NCBI GenBank assembly: GCA_049649525.1
Contig: JBARZE010000016.1
Coordinates: 1 to 64,000 of the forward strand
From: JAAURB01 sp049649525
GTDB lineage: Bacteria; Cyanobacteriota; Cyanobacteriia; Cyanobacteriales; Microcoleaceae
DNA length: 64,000 bases
Direction of reading: 5' to 3'
In this document: positions 1 to 8,856 of the stretch, piece after piece
Layout of the letters: each line of letters begins with the position of its first letter
Numbering within the stretch: the first letter of the stretch is position 1
Translations under genes and position numbers: made by a program
Notes under the pieces: generated by a model
Databases searched by the model: none
Seen by the model: the letters and a program-made list of their open reading frames with translations, nothing else
Told to the model about the DNA's origin: nothing

Positions 1-208
1 AATAAAAGATAACGGCTTCGGAATGTCAGAAGAAGTGCAACAGAAAATCTTTGAACATTTATTTACCACAAAACCCGTCGGCAAAGGCACAGGTTTAGGC
101 TTATCAATTTCCCGACAAATTGTCGAAGAAAAACATAGCGGCAGATTAAAATGCCACTCACAAATAGGAAAAGGAACAGAATTCATCATCACAATTCCTA
201 TTCACTAA
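1..208 (+). CDS. Sensor histidine kinase, C-terminal ATPase part (5' truncated)
   Basis: Only the end of the gene is inside the window; the frame is open from base 2. The visible residues carry the GHKL ATPase signatures of a two-component histidine kinase: DNGFGM (N/G1 box), FTTKPVGKGTGLGLSIS (F and G2 boxes) and a closing GKGTEFIITIPI strand. This is the usual C-terminus of the large PAS/GAF hybrid kinases of cyanobacteria. Sensor domains and the phospho-accepting histidine lie upstream, so the stimulus cannot be inferred. The 3' end of the gene is copied twice in the DNA just downstream (see the repeat entry). No partner regulator is adjacent: the nearest response regulator, at 3662-4414, is separated by purL. 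Confidence 0.9.
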   Translation, partial: IKDNGFGMSEEVQQKIFEHLFTTKPVGKGTGLGLSISRQIVEEKHSGRLKCHSQIGKGTEFIITIPIH

Positions 209-430
209 AAAAATACCTCTCTGTCAAGAGTGCCTTTGTGGTTCGATGATTACTAAATAGGAAAAAAAACAGAAATCATCACAATACCCAGTTACTAAAA
301 AATAAACCCTTTGTGTACTTTGTGCCTTTGTGGTTCGATGATTACTAAATAGATAAACAAACAGAAATCATCACAATACCTACTCACTAAAAGACCAACC
401 CTTTGTGTACTTTGTGCCTTTGTGGTTCAA
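162..430. repeat. Three tandem ~92-bp copies of the kinase gene 3' end
   Basis: Copies begin near 162, 255 and 347, a period of 93 then 92 bp. Copy 1 contains the last codons and stop of the histidine kinase. Copies 2 and 3 lie downstream of the stop but still read IGKKTEIITIPSY-stop and IDKQTEIITIPTH-stop in the matching frame, against IGKGTEFIITIPIH-stop in the gene. Each unit ends with a TTTGTG/CTTTGTGGTTC-rich spacer. The duplication therefore includes coding sequence, and the duplicated tails have diverged. Confidence 0.85.
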
Positions 431-443
431 TATTTACCCAACT

Positions 444-2798
444 TTACAACCGACGTTCAATCGCATTAAAATAGCGATCGCACATTTCTATTAAACTAAT
501 ATCTAGTAAAGTAACAGAATCAGCCGCCAGAACTTTCAACGAAGCAGAATCATCCTCAACTTGTCCCAATTGAAACCAAGAATTCCCGGCTTCTCCTAAA
601 TGTTCTTGCAGATACTTTTCCCAAACTTCCTGTTGTTGAGAATTCACAGAAACCACAATCCTAGCACCACCTTCAGCAAACAATAAAGCATCCCAACGTA
701 ACTGTTTCGGTAAATCCAATTTAAAGTTTATCGTTGCCCCTTTTTCACCACTAATACAACATTCTGCTAATGTAATCCCTAACCCACCTTCCGCGCAATC
801 ATGGGCAGATTGAATCAAACCTTGTTGAATACCTTGCCGACAAACCGCCTGTATTTTTTGTTCTAAATCATAATCAATCTGAGGCGGTTGACCTGCTACA
901 GTATTGTGAATAGTGGCTAAATATTCAGACGCGCCTAAACTTAAATGCGCCGTTTCTGTCTGTTCAAAATCAGCCATTCCCAACAGATAAATTATATCCC
1001 CAGATTGTTTCCAGCCTTGAGTACAACGGCGGCTAATATGCTCAATTAACCCCACCATCCCCACAACAGGCGTGGGATAAATTGCTTGCGGATTTCCTTC
1101 ACTATCCAATGTTTCATTATATAGAGACACATTCCCCCCCGTTACCGGAGTCGAAAACGCCTCACAAGCCTCTGCTAAACCGCGACAAGCCTCCGCCAGT
1201 TGCCAATATCCCACGGGTTTTTCTGGACTACCAAAATTGAGGTTATCCGTCACAGCGATAGGTTCAGCCCCCACACAGCTTAAATTCCGGGCAGCTTCTG
1301 CCACCACCGCTTTCGCCCCTTCAAACGGATTGAGATAAACATAACGGGCATTACAATCAACCGTTGCAGCGACCCCTTTATGCCCCCCTTGCTTACCCCC
1401 TGTAACCGGACGTAAGCGAATGACCGCCGCATCTGCATCCCCTGGTAAAACGAGAGTATTATTCTGAACTTGGTGGTCATATTGACGATAAACCCAGCGC
1501 TTAGAAGCCAGACTCGGAGTATCCAACAACGTTAATAAAATCTGATTCCAAGTTTGAAAGCCTTCTGTAAACGCAATGCCAGAAGCCGTACAAGGCGGCA
1601 ATAAATCTGATGTCCATTCCCAAGCCTTTTGGGCATATTCAGGCGGTTCGGTTAATAGTTCTCGGTTGTAAATTGGGGTATTATCCGCTAAAGCAGTAGC
1701 GGGAATTTCGGCGGCTATTTCTCCTTTAAATAAGATTCGTACAATTTGTTCCTCAATCACCGTCCCCGCCACAACCGCTTGTAACCCCCAACGATGAAAA
1801 ATTTCAATTAACTCCGCTTCCCGGCCCTTCTGAGCCACAAATAACATCCGTTCCTGGGACTCTGACAACAGATATTCATAAGGAACCATTCCTGTTTCTC
1901 GTACCGGAATTAAATCTAAATCGAGTTCAATTCCCACATTCCCATTGGCCGCCATTTCCGCAGTTGAACAAGTAATCCCCGCCGCCCCCATATCTTGCGC
2001 CGCCACCACAGCCCCAGTTTTAAAGGCTTCTAAACAGGCTTCAACCAGAGATTTTTCTAAAAACGGATCGCCCACTTGTACCGCCGGACGGTCAGCAACC
2101 GATTCATCACTTAACTCCGCGCTGGCAAAACTGGCCCCCCCCATACCATCGCGTCCCGTGGTTGAACCCACATACAATACTGGGTTACCAATCCCAGAAG
2201 CCCCTGATTTGACAATTTCTGGGGTTTCCATCAATCCCATTGCCATGGCATTTACTAGCGGATTTCCCGAATATGCCGGATCAAAATATACTTCGCCGCC
2301 GACTGTGGGAACCCCGAAACAGTTACCATAATGAGAAATACCCGCGACAACCCCTTGAAAGATTTGACGGGTACGGCTATTTTCCAGGTTACCGAAGCGT
2401 AAGGCATTCAAAACCGCAATGGGACGCGCCCCCATGGTAAAAATATCTCGTAAAATCCCCCCGACTCCGGTTGCTGCCCCCTGAAACGGTTCAATAGCAG
2501 ACGGGTGGTTATGGGATTCAATTTTAAACGCCAATTGCAACCCATCCCCTAAATCTACAACCCCGGCATTTTCCCCAGGACCAACTAAAATCCGGTCTCC
2601 AGTCGTGGGAAATTGCTTTAATAATGGACGAGAATTTTTATAACAACAGTGTTCACTCCACATTACCCCAAACATCCCGAGTTCGGCTTTATTGGGATGT
2701 CGGCCTAAACGGTTGACAATTTCTTGATATTCTTCGGGTTTGATGCCTTCGTTGGCAATTTCATCGGTGGAAAAGGGACAGGTAGTCGGGGTAGACAT
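444..2798 (-). CDS. purL: Phosphoribosylformylglycinamidine synthase subunit PurL
   Basis: Fourth step of purine synthesis: ATP-dependent conversion of FGAR to FGAM using ammonia delivered by PurQ, with PurS. At 784 residues it has the length of the small bacterial PurL used with separate PurS and PurQ. Visible signatures are the catalytic-histidine motif MWSEHCCYKNS (His50), GPGENAGVVDLGDG, the magnesium/ATP-binding stretch KIESHNHPSAIEPFQGAATG, DMGAAGITCS, VTGGNVSLYNE and DCAEGGLGITLAECC, i.e. the duplicated PurM-like halves. I place the start at the ATG at 2796-2798 (MSTPTTCP); a TTG start ten codons upstream is possible but adds a non-conserved tail. No pur partner is adjacent, so it looks monocistronic. 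Confidence 0.97.
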   Translation of the reverse strand: MSTPTTCPFSTDEIANEGIKPEEYQEIVNRLGRHPNKAELGMFGVMWSEHCCYKNSRPLLKQFPTTGDRILVGPGENAGVVDLGDGLQLAFKIESHNHPSAIEPFQGAATGVGGILRDIFTMGARPIAVLNALRFGNLENSRTRQIFQGVVAGISHYGNCFGVPTVGGEVYFDPAYSGNPLVNAMAMGLMETPEIVKSGASGIGNPVLYVGSTTGRDGMGGASFASAELSDESVADRPAVQVGDPFLEKSLVEACLEAFKTGAVVAAQDMGAAGITCSTAEMAANGNVGIELDLDLIPVRETGMVPYEYLLSESQERMLFVAQKGREAELIEIFHRWGLQAVVAGTVIEEQIVRILFKGEIAAEIPATALADNTPIYNRELLTEPPEYAQKAWEWTSDLLPPCTASGIAFTEGFQTWNQILLTLLDTPSLASKRWVYRQYDHQVQNNTLVLPGDADAAVIRLRPVTGGKQGGHKGVAATVDCNARYVYLNPFEGAKAVVAEAARNLSCVGAEPIAVTDNLNFGSPEKPVGYWQLAEACRGLAEACEAFSTPVTGGNVSLYNETLDSEGNPQAIYPTPVVGMVGLIEHISRRCTQGWKQSGDIIYLLGMADFEQTETAHLSLGASEYLATIHNTVAGQPPQIDYDLEQKIQAVCRQGIQQGLIQSAHDCAEGGLGITLAECCISGEKGATINFKLDLPKQLRWDALLFAEGGARIVVSVNSQQQEVWEKYLQEHLGEAGNSWFQLGQVEDDSASLKVLAADSVTLLDISLIEMCDRYFNAIERRL

Positions 2799-2841
2799 GG
2801 TTGGGGGAATACACCAGAATAACAGCAAACCTCATTGTACT

Positions 2842-3025
2842 GAATTATGAATTATGAATTATGAATTATGAGTTATGAATTATGAAGAATGTAACGGGCA
2901 ACAAGCAACAGTTGATCTCTCTTCTCTCCCTTGTCCTCCCCCTCTCCCAGTCTCCCCTCTCCCCCTCTCCCCCTCTCCCCTCCTTGATCTCTCTTCTCTC
3001 CCTTGTCCTCCCTGCTTCCTACTCG
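2842..3025. repeat. Heptanucleotide STRR and polypyrimidine direct repeat
   Basis: Bases 2842-2890 are seven consecutive heptamers of the GAATTAT type (one GAGTTAT, one GAAGAAT), a typical cyanobacterial short tandemly repeated repeat. Bases 2912-2940 and 2984-3012 are a 29-bp direct repeat starting TTGATCTCTCTTCTCTCC. Between them is a run made almost only of C and T (CCCCTCTC units). The region lies upstream of purL and has no convincing gene. Reading frames through it are low-complexity Ser/Leu/Pro and are not credible proteins. Confidence 0.85.
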
Positions 3026-3250
3026 CGTACAGGCGTTGCATGCAACCTCTCTACATACTCCTGACCCCATTCTACGAATTGTGATTTTTATCACAGACAT
3101 TTGAACCCTAAATCACGATATAACAGTATTGAGATCGCTCAAAATAGGGACAATCTTCACAGTCTAAGGGATTCTCAATCACTTCATTATTCTGTTAAAT
3201 CAAGGATGATAGAAATTGTAAGGAACAGAAACGATTTAGAGGACAATCCA

Positions 3251-3427
3251 ATGCAACAAGATCTACGTTTAGTTGACTCTGCTGATAATCTTCTCAACTG
3301 GATTCAATACTATACCAAACTCGAACAACAAAACAAACTTCGTATTCTTTTTAGTAACCTGGTGTCCTGTACTCAAGCGTCTGACTTAAATAAATTTCAT
3401 TTATATCTAAAGATTGAATTCCTCTAA
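3251..3427 (+). CDS. Small hypothetical protein (58 aa)
   Basis: The reading frame is open from 3101, but the best start is the ATG at 3251, preceded by GAGGA (about 3238-3243). The product starts MQQDLRLVDSADNLLNWIQ and looks like a short helical, charged protein with no signal peptide or membrane segment. I do not recognise the family. It stands alone between a repeat region and a convergent response regulator gene. It could be a remnant of a longer gene or a chance frame; the ribosome-binding site and balanced composition slightly favour a real gene. Confidence 0.35.
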   Translation: MQQDLRLVDSADNLLNWIQYYTKLEQQNKLRILFSNLVSCTQASDLNKFHLYLKIEFL

Positions 3428-3661
3428 TTTTTTGTCGTCTTCTCCCAGCTTTGATACTATAATTTTCGTCAGTTTAATGGATGGATTTGTATTAGTAAAT
3501 AAAATAAAAATTATCAAGGATGCATCAATTAGCAAATGGATTATAAGCTGTCATTTCACTTGTTTGTCTTCAAATCCATCTAACTTTAGATTACTCTAGA
3601 GTATTTTTATCGCTGTTTTTTATTGATTTTGATGTTTTAAGAGCTGAAATATTTGAGAGTA

Positions 3662-4414
3662 TTATCCCACAATCCCTGAACGTAACGCTCGTACTGCTGC
3701 CTGAGTTCGATCATCAACACAAAGTTTGTTTAAAATGTTACGAACATGAGTCTTAACTGTTCCGACAGTTACATAAAGTCGTTCAGCAATTTCAGCATTA
3801 CTGCACCCAGCAACAATCAATTCTAAGACTTCTAATTCCCGTTCGGTCAGAGGATAGGTTTCGACTAGTTGCTGAACATCTGGTTGTGCGGATTTAATTT
3901 GAACAGTTTCGGGTTCTGGATCTTGATAAGATACCGCCTCAGAAGAAGAGGAAACTTTTGCCCTAGTTGTATTAGTCTGTTGAGCTTGCTGCAGCACAAT
4001 TCTAGCGATATTAGGATCAATCCAAGTATTACCTTGCGAGGTCACTTGTATTGCTTGAACCAAGGTTTCTAAGCTAGCATCTTTCAAGCTATAGGAGTCG
4101 GCCCCGGCAGCAAACGCCGCTAACACAGAATCCTCTTCCTCATGCATTGTTAAGATTAAAATTTTTGTATGGGCTGTTTCTTCTTTCTCCAAACATTGCT
4201 TAAATTGCTGGGTTAACTCAATCCCATCGATGTCTGGTAAACCAATATCAACAATCGCAACATCGGGTTTTGTATTATACAACAGTTGTAAACCTTGATG
4301 GCCATTAGCAGCATTACCCACCACTTCAATCTCATCAACTTGCTTTAATGCTGCCACTAAACCAATTCGACTGAGGTCGTGATCTTCGACTAAAACGACA
4401 CGAATCTTACTCAT
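3662..4414 (-). CDS. NarL/FixJ-family response regulator with LuxR-type HTH
   Basis: Two-domain DNA-binding response regulator of 250 residues. The receiver domain (about 4-125) has the acidic pair near Asp11, the phospho-acceptor Asp56 in DVAIVDIGLPDIDG, and the conserved lysine in SLKDA (Lys111). A Gln/Thr/Ser-rich linker (about 140-185) leads to the LuxR/GerE helix-turn-helix (about 188-250: LTERELEVLELIVAGCSNAEIAERL and VGTVKTHVRNIL). It should activate or repress promoters after phosphorylation. No kinase is adjacent, so the partner is unknown. The start ATG is followed by a typical MSKIRVVLVEDH receiver beginning. Confidence 0.93.
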   Translation of the reverse strand: MSKIRVVLVEDHDLSRIGLVAALKQVDEIEVVGNAANGHQGLQLLYNTKPDVAIVDIGLPDIDGIELTQQFKQCLEKEETAHTKILILTMHEEEDSVLAAFAAGADSYSLKDASLETLVQAIQVTSQGNTWIDPNIARIVLQQAQQTNTTRAKVSSSSEAVSYQDPEPETVQIKSAQPDVQQLVETYPLTERELEVLELIVAGCSNAEIAERLYVTVGTVKTHVRNILNKLCVDDRTQAAVRALRSGIVG

Positions 4415-4601
4415 TCTTTAATAGTTATCCACATAAAACAAAAGAACTATCTCGCAACAATTCAATTTCTATCACTTTTAGCAGAGAAGAGAATAAAAAA
4501 TATTGATGAAAACAGCGATAGTTTAGATAGTATTGATTTTTGATTCCACAAAGCATCAATCTAAAGGTAGATCTTACCAGAGTTGGAGAATACTCTAAAC
4601 C

Positions 4602-4721
4602 ATGGCTACTCAGGAGTTAGTTAAAAAATATTGCGATGCCGCTCAGTTGTGCAGTCATGAGGATAGGTTGATATTGTCATGTTTGGCTATCGTTGCTGCC
4701 CGTCAAGGGAAGGTGAATTAG
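4602..4721 (+). CDS. Possible small protein (39 aa)
   Basis: A short frame beginning ATGGCTACTCAGGAG encodes MATQELVKKYCDAAQLCSHE followed by a small hydrophobic helix and RQGKVN. A weak GGAG lies about 15 bases upstream. It has two cysteines and an amphipathic look and is too short for domain recognition. It sits in the 375-bp gap between the response regulator and the GH19 gene; apart from this frame the gap shows only AT-rich sequence. It may be a real small protein or chance. I know no homologue. Confidence 0.35.
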   Translation: MATQELVKKYCDAAQLCSHEDRLILSCLAIVAARQGKVN

Positions 4722-4789
4722 ACGCAAAATCAGTTCAGTACTATGACAAAACTCTTCATTCTCCGTTCCCCATGACTGATGAACTTTGT

Positions 4790-6382
4790 TTAACGGGTTA
4801 AAACCGCGTAGTATCTTTCAGCATCTTGAGCAATTCGGGAGGCCCGGTCAGTCCCATTGATAATTCTTCTGGCATTAACAAAGTCTATCTGACTACTATT
4901 AATATAGTCGCTTAATCTTCGTCCGGTGAAAGTGCCTTCGAGCATTCCTTCAACTAGAATTGTTGCCGCAATATCAGGATTAGTAACGATATCAGGATTA
5001 CCCACCAGATCGAGGTTTAGTCTGTTTGACCAGTCAATATAGTTAGCACGTCCTGTAATTTGAACATACCCCCGGCCTTTAAATCGTCGTCCGTCCCCCG
5101 GTTGATTATTGCCTAAGTCGCTTCGCCATTCATAAGCATCACCGCTGGCTATTTCTTCCATATATTTACCTAGAAGAGATTCATGATCTGCTGTTGCCAG
5201 AATGTAAGCAACTTGTGCCGGGTCAGTAATACCAAATTTTTCGACTTGATTTAAGATAATCGGAATCGATTCTTCTGCATAAATTCCGATACTATAGTCA
5301 ACCGCAGGAGAATTAATAATAGCGGCAATATCGTAAGGGGTATTGTCTGTGCCGTTGTCTGCATCGATATCAAGATCTGCCGATGTCACCTCAAAGGCAG
5401 TTTTCCAAACTTCTGGCCCCACAATACCATCTACACTTAGATCGGTTGCTTGTTGGAATTGCCGCGCTATCCTGGCACTGCCAAAGCCATAAAAACCATC
5501 AACCTCGATCTCAAACCCTAAATCTTGCATTCGTTGTTGCCACAATTCTACATTCGAGTCATAGCTGAGGTTTCCTCCCGGTTGATACTGGAATAAATAG
5601 CCCGGATAGGCAGGTGTGGCAGTATCATCAGTGGATAGATTGCGTAACCCCCGAAATAATAAATCTATTCCATCGACAAAACTACTGCTGTCAAACACAT
5701 CAGTATCAACATCTTCAATCACTGCTACGGTTTCTCCAGTCGCTTCTATTTGAATAACAACATCGCCATCGTCTGTATTTTCTGAAACCAAGGTAGAAGC
5801 AATTGAATTATCGGCAAAATCAATTAAGTCTTCACCCGGCTGAAAATCGGTAATAAAGTCAGTTTCAACCGCCCCTGCACTGTCTACAGATAAATTTAAA
5901 ACAAATAGATCGACTCCCCCACCCCCATTAAGAGTATCGCTGCCTTTGTCTCCAAACAGGGTATCGTCTCCTGGATTTCCAAACAGCAAATCATTGTCTC
6001 GGCCGCCATAGATTAAATCATCGTCTTCTCCTCCATAAAGGGTATCTGATTCACGGTTGCCAGCGAGCCAATCTGCTGCTTCATTTCCCAACAATAAATC
6101 ACTGTCTTTTCCGCCATATAATATATCTTTTCCTGTTCCTCCATTGAGGGTGTCTCGACCTAAATTACCACTGAGCCAATCATCACCTTCATCTCCAATT
6201 AACCAATCATCTTCTGATAAGGCATGGATCGTATCATTACCCGAAAAACCGACTAATGTATCAGGATTTTCACTTCCTAAAAGAGAATCACCGCCGGATG
6301 AACCACTAAACAAAAGAGGGCTGTCTTGCTGTATTTCTTGAATAGAAAATAGTTGAGTAAAATCATTTTCTAGAAAATCCAT
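4790..6382 (-). CDS. Secreted RTX / peptidoglycan-binding / GH19-like lytic enzyme
   Basis: Three-part secreted cell-wall hydrolase of 530 residues. Residues about 28-190 are RTX (hemolysin-type, GGxGxD-like) calcium-binding nonapeptides such as GGTGKDILYGGKDSDLL, suggesting type I secretion. Residues about 274-330 form a PG_binding_1 domain (LWQQRMQDLGFEIEVDGFYG and TDLSVDGIVGPEVWK). Residues about 350-530 resemble glycoside hydrolase family 19 (chitinase/endolysin): ILATADHESLLGKYMEE with the probable catalytic Glu401, and RFKGRGYVQITGRANY. There is no Sec signal peptide, as expected for RTX cargo, and no type I secretion genes are in the window. It could act in predation, defence, or remodelling of the cell's own wall. 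RTX repeats are usually C-terminal, so the N-terminal placement is unusual. Confidence 0.88.
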   Translation of the reverse strand: MDFLENDFTQLFSIQEIQQDSPLLFSGSSGGDSLLGSENPDTLVGFSGNDTIHALSEDDWLIGDEGDDWLSGNLGRDTLNGGTGKDILYGGKDSDLLLGNEAADWLAGNRESDTLYGGEDDDLIYGGRDNDLLFGNPGDDTLFGDKGSDTLNGGGGVDLFVLNLSVDSAGAVETDFITDFQPGEDLIDFADNSIASTLVSENTDDGDVVIQIEATGETVAVIEDVDTDVFDSSSFVDGIDLLFRGLRNLSTDDTATPAYPGYLFQYQPGGNLSYDSNVELWQQRMQDLGFEIEVDGFYGFGSARIARQFQQATDLSVDGIVGPEVWKTAFEVTSADLDIDADNGTDNTPYDIAAIINSPAVDYSIGIYAEESIPIILNQVEKFGITDPAQVAYILATADHESLLGKYMEEIASGDAYEWRSDLGNNQPGDGRRFKGRGYVQITGRANYIDWSNRLNLDLVGNPDIVTNPDIAATILVEGMLEGTFTGRRLSDYINSSQIDFVNARRIINGTDRASRIAQDAERYYAVLTR

Positions 6383-6955
6383 AGCTTTTTGTCTACAAAA
6401 TCCTACTGTTTTACTCTCTATTGAGTTTTAGAAGGCACAAAATAGAGTTATTTGTTATACCAGAGATATATATCTATATCCTGATTATTTTAAATATTTT
6501 TTTATCTGAATTTTTAACGATCCGTGAATATACGGAATTTTAGAAATATGTTGATTTTTTTATAACAACGTTATATTTATTACTTATTTATCCCTGAATT
6601 GATAGCACTCTAAAATAGAGCTATTTTATATATAAATAGACAATAATTAATGAAGCATAACTGATACTTTACTCATTTTATTATCATTAAATTAGGAAAA
6701 ATGACAGAGAATACTTGCTAATTTTACAAGCATCAATATTAGTTTTGAGACGATAGTAGACATTAAGAAAACCTGGGATATAATAGTATCGGAGAGCATT
6801 ACCTTTCTCAGTTCACAGTTCAAGTCGTGATGCCACTCTCATCAAATTCGGGTCATCTTTCTGTGCTATTGTCCAAACAAACTGTAATTTACTTTTGAGA
6901 AATAATATTTTCTCATGCATAGCCGTTTGTGTTCATTCACCAAAAGTTACTTAAT
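6383..6955. other. AT-rich intergenic region, no gene seen
   Basis: About 570 bp between the divergently transcribed GH19 gene and the small membrane gene. It is AT-rich with short T and A runs and must contain the promoters of both genes. I see no credible coding frame, RNA gene or long repeat. Confidence 0.6.
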
Positions 6956-7195
6956 ATGGAAGTCCTAATTTTACTGATCGCCGGGGCATTGCTGGCAGCC
7001 GTCTCACACAAAGAACCCAAGCCACCCGAACCCAAGAAAAAACCACCGGAAAAACCAGAGGTTAAATCATTTCAGGTAGAAAAAATTACCCGTACAACAT
7101 CAGACGGTAAAGAAGAAGTCTATATTCGTGAAATAACTCCGGTTGTCAACGAGTACCCTGTTGCCTGGACAGAATCTTTTAATCAACGAAAATAG
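6956..7195 (+). CDS. Small single-span membrane protein, proline/lysine-rich
   Basis: 79 residues from the ATG at 6956; a GTG at 6929 would add nine residues. The N-terminus MEVLILLIAGALLAAVSH is a single membrane anchor or uncleaved signal. It is followed by a Pro/Lys/Glu-rich linker (KEPKPPEPKKKPPEKPE) and a short polar tail containing TTSDGKEEVYIREITP. I do not recognise the family. The layout suggests a membrane-tethered small protein with its tail in the cytoplasm or periplasm. It is followed by a pair of competing inverted repeats (7198-7234). Confidence 0.65.
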   Translation: MEVLILLIAGALLAAVSHKEPKPPEPKKKPPEKPEVKSFQVEKITRTTSDGKEEVYIREITPVVNEYPVAWTESFNQRK

Positions 7196-7197
7196 AA

Positions 7198-7234
7198 CTG
7201 TGATGTATAAAGCTGTGTAACCCTCATCACAGCT
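7198..7234 (+). promoter_or_regulatory. Two mutually exclusive hairpins after the small membrane gene
   Basis: CTGTGATG (7198-7205) can pair with CATCACAG (7225-7232), while AGCTGTG (7211-7217) can pair with CACAGCT (7228-7234). The two stems share the same 3' strand, so only one can form. There is no following T-run, so it is not a classical terminator. It could be a 3' stability element or a switch; the function is unknown. Confidence 0.4.
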
Positions 7235-7386
7235 AGAACCCATCTTGAGTATGATTGATATCACAAATCAGGGGTGAAACCCGTCACCAAATTGTCTCCG
7301 TATCATCACTTAAAATCACTGTAGTCAATCACGGTTGATATTGCATAAATCAGAGATGATTAAAGAGTAGAGTTAAAAATCATTTC

Positions 7387-7608
7387 ATGCTTCAAGCTAA
7401 TGCTATTCTTATTCCTGGTGCAATCAACGAACTTATGGTTTCTGTCAGCGATCGCCATAGCCTGACTCAAGCAGATCGTTATGGACTGATGGCTGCAATT
7501 CTTGATGAGTCCCTGAGTGAAGAAGAGCGTGGTTGTATTGATCGTTTACTACGTTCTATCTTACGAGGTCGTGTTCAAGTTGTAACTGAATTGTCTGCAG
7601 TCGGTTAA
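7387..7608 (+). CDS. Conserved-looking small protein (73 aa), function unknown
   Basis: The protein starts MLQANAILIPGAINELMVSV and continues with a helical acidic segment (LTQADRYGLMAAILDESLSE, EERGCIDRLLRSILRGR). The composition is that of a normal soluble protein, with one cysteine, no signal and no membrane segment. I do not recognise a named family. The helical Asp/Glu/Arg pattern resembles small regulatory or antitoxin-like proteins, but no toxin gene is adjacent. The ribosome-binding site is weak (AGAG about 15 bases upstream). Two imperfect copies of a TTGATAT..A.AAATCAG.G.TGA sequence lie upstream at 7253-7279 and 7334-7359. Confidence 0.6.
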   Translation: MLQANAILIPGAINELMVSVSDRHSLTQADRYGLMAAILDESLSEEERGCIDRLLRSILRGRVQVVTELSAVG

Positions 7609-7788
7609 GAATGAGACGGTAATATTCACCCTGATGTTGATCAATTTCCAATCACCCCGGACGATTTCAACCCTTCTCACCACCCTACTGTTGATTTCCA
7701 AGATACAATAAGATCAGTCATAAGTTGTAAGATTTGCGAGTAATCTGTGATTGAATCATGCTGTCAGTTTTTTTGAACATTTCCATCA

Positions 7789-8703
7789 TCAGACTGAACT
7801 CGCTTGCGGTTGCTGAAATTGCCCGACTTGTCTTAACGCATCTAGGAAGGCAAATACAGCAGGAGAATAAATTTTATCTTTTAGGATCGCTACCCCAATC
7901 ACTCGTTCTAGATGAGACGGTAACTGCCGGATAATCGCTGTTTCGGGTAGGGGTTCGGCAGCTAAACGGGGTAAAATCCCCACACCCAATCCTTGCATCA
8001 CCATACTGATAATTGTAGAATCCTGACGAACTTGATAAGCCACATTCACAGGAGATGGGGCAGTTTTGAGGTATTTATAAATTAAATTAGCACAGCAACC
8101 AACAGTTGATAGGATTAAAGGCTGTGTTGCTAATTCTTGCCACGTTAATTGAGTTTGATCGGTTGAATGAGTGGCTGGAAAAACAGCAATATAGTCATCA
8201 CGTATAATTTCCCAAGTTTCAAAGTCTTTAGCGGCGGGAAGGTAAGTAAAGCAAATATCTGCATCACCCCCGCGCAAGGCTTGCTCAATTTCTGGCAGAT
8301 CGTCCATTTCCGTTAAAATCACTTGTACATTAGGATAATGGCGATGTAAACGGGCAATCACAGTGGGTAAAATATGAGTGGCAATACTACGAAACGAAGC
8401 GATCCGAATTTCTCCACCTTGCAGTCCTTTTTCTCGGTTTGCCTCGACTCCTATTTGTTCAACTAAGTTTTGTACCTGACGGACATGAGCCACAATTCGT
8501 TCACCGACCGGGGTGAGATTGGCTCCATAACGCCCGCGATTGAGTAAAATGACACCGAGTTCAGTTTCGAGGCTGGCGATCGCATGGCTAACTGTGGACT
8601 GAGATAAGCCCAGTATCAAAGCTGCTTCACTAAAATTACTATAATCTGCCACAGCAACAAGTGCCCGCAGTTGAGAGAGTTTTAACCGTTGAAGATTCAT
8701 CAT
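7789..8703 (-). CDS. LysR-family transcriptional regulator
   Basis: 304 residues. The N-terminal winged HTH (MNLQRLKLSQLRALVAVADY, then SEAALILGLSQSTVSHAIAS) is typical of LysR regulators. The effector-binding domain begins near GEIRIASFRSIATHILP and contains GGDADICFTYLP and QGLGVGILPRLAAEPLP. I place the start at the ATG at 8701-8703; an upstream TTG adds ten residues. It is transcribed away from two small genes (8857-9135 and 9174-9380), the classic LysR arrangement, so those are its best candidate targets along with itself. The effector is unknown. It is not adjacent to a carbon-fixation gene in the way CmpR or CbbR often are; prk is 1.2 kb away beyond the two small genes. Confidence 0.93.
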   Translation of the reverse strand: MMNLQRLKLSQLRALVAVADYSNFSEAALILGLSQSTVSHAIASLETELGVILLNRGRYGANLTPVGERIVAHVRQVQNLVEQIGVEANREKGLQGGEIRIASFRSIATHILPTVIARLHRHYPNVQVILTEMDDLPEIEQALRGGDADICFTYLPAAKDFETWEIIRDDYIAVFPATHSTDQTQLTWQELATQPLILSTVGCCANLIYKYLKTAPSPVNVAYQVRQDSTIISMVMQGLGVGILPRLAAEPLPETAIIRQLPSHLERVIGVAILKDKIYSPAVFAFLDALRQVGQFQQPQASSV

Positions 8704-8737
8704 CCGGTATCCCTGTATTGAAATTAATCTCAATTAT

Positions 8738-8752
8738 ATCGATGGTATCGAT
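8738..8752. promoter_or_regulatory. Candidate LysR operator ATCGAT-GGT-ATCGAT
   Basis: Two ATCGAT hexamers, each self-complementary, separated by GGT, give a 15-bp near-perfect dyad 35 bases upstream of the LysR start and within the divergent promoter region shared with 8857-9135. The position and symmetry fit a LysR autoregulatory site; the assignment is an inference. Confidence 0.4.
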
Positions 8753-8856
8753 ACATATGATAGATAGCATCCGTTGATTGATAGGTCTCCTTAAGGATAC
8801 ATTATTTTTATCAGCTTAAAACTGATTATCTAAGCCTCATCAGCAGGAGAAATTTA

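Noticed and set aside
1945..2440. Plus-strand frames inside purL
   Set aside because: They are shadows of the strongly conserved minus-strand purL.
2875..3100. Small proline/serine-rich proteins on both strands
   Set aside because: They are translations of a C/T-rich repeat and heptamers; composition is low-complexity and no ribosome-binding site is present.
3414..3599. 61-codon frame after the small gene
   Set aside because: Ser/Ile/Phe-rich composition, no ribosome-binding site, overlaps the previous frame.
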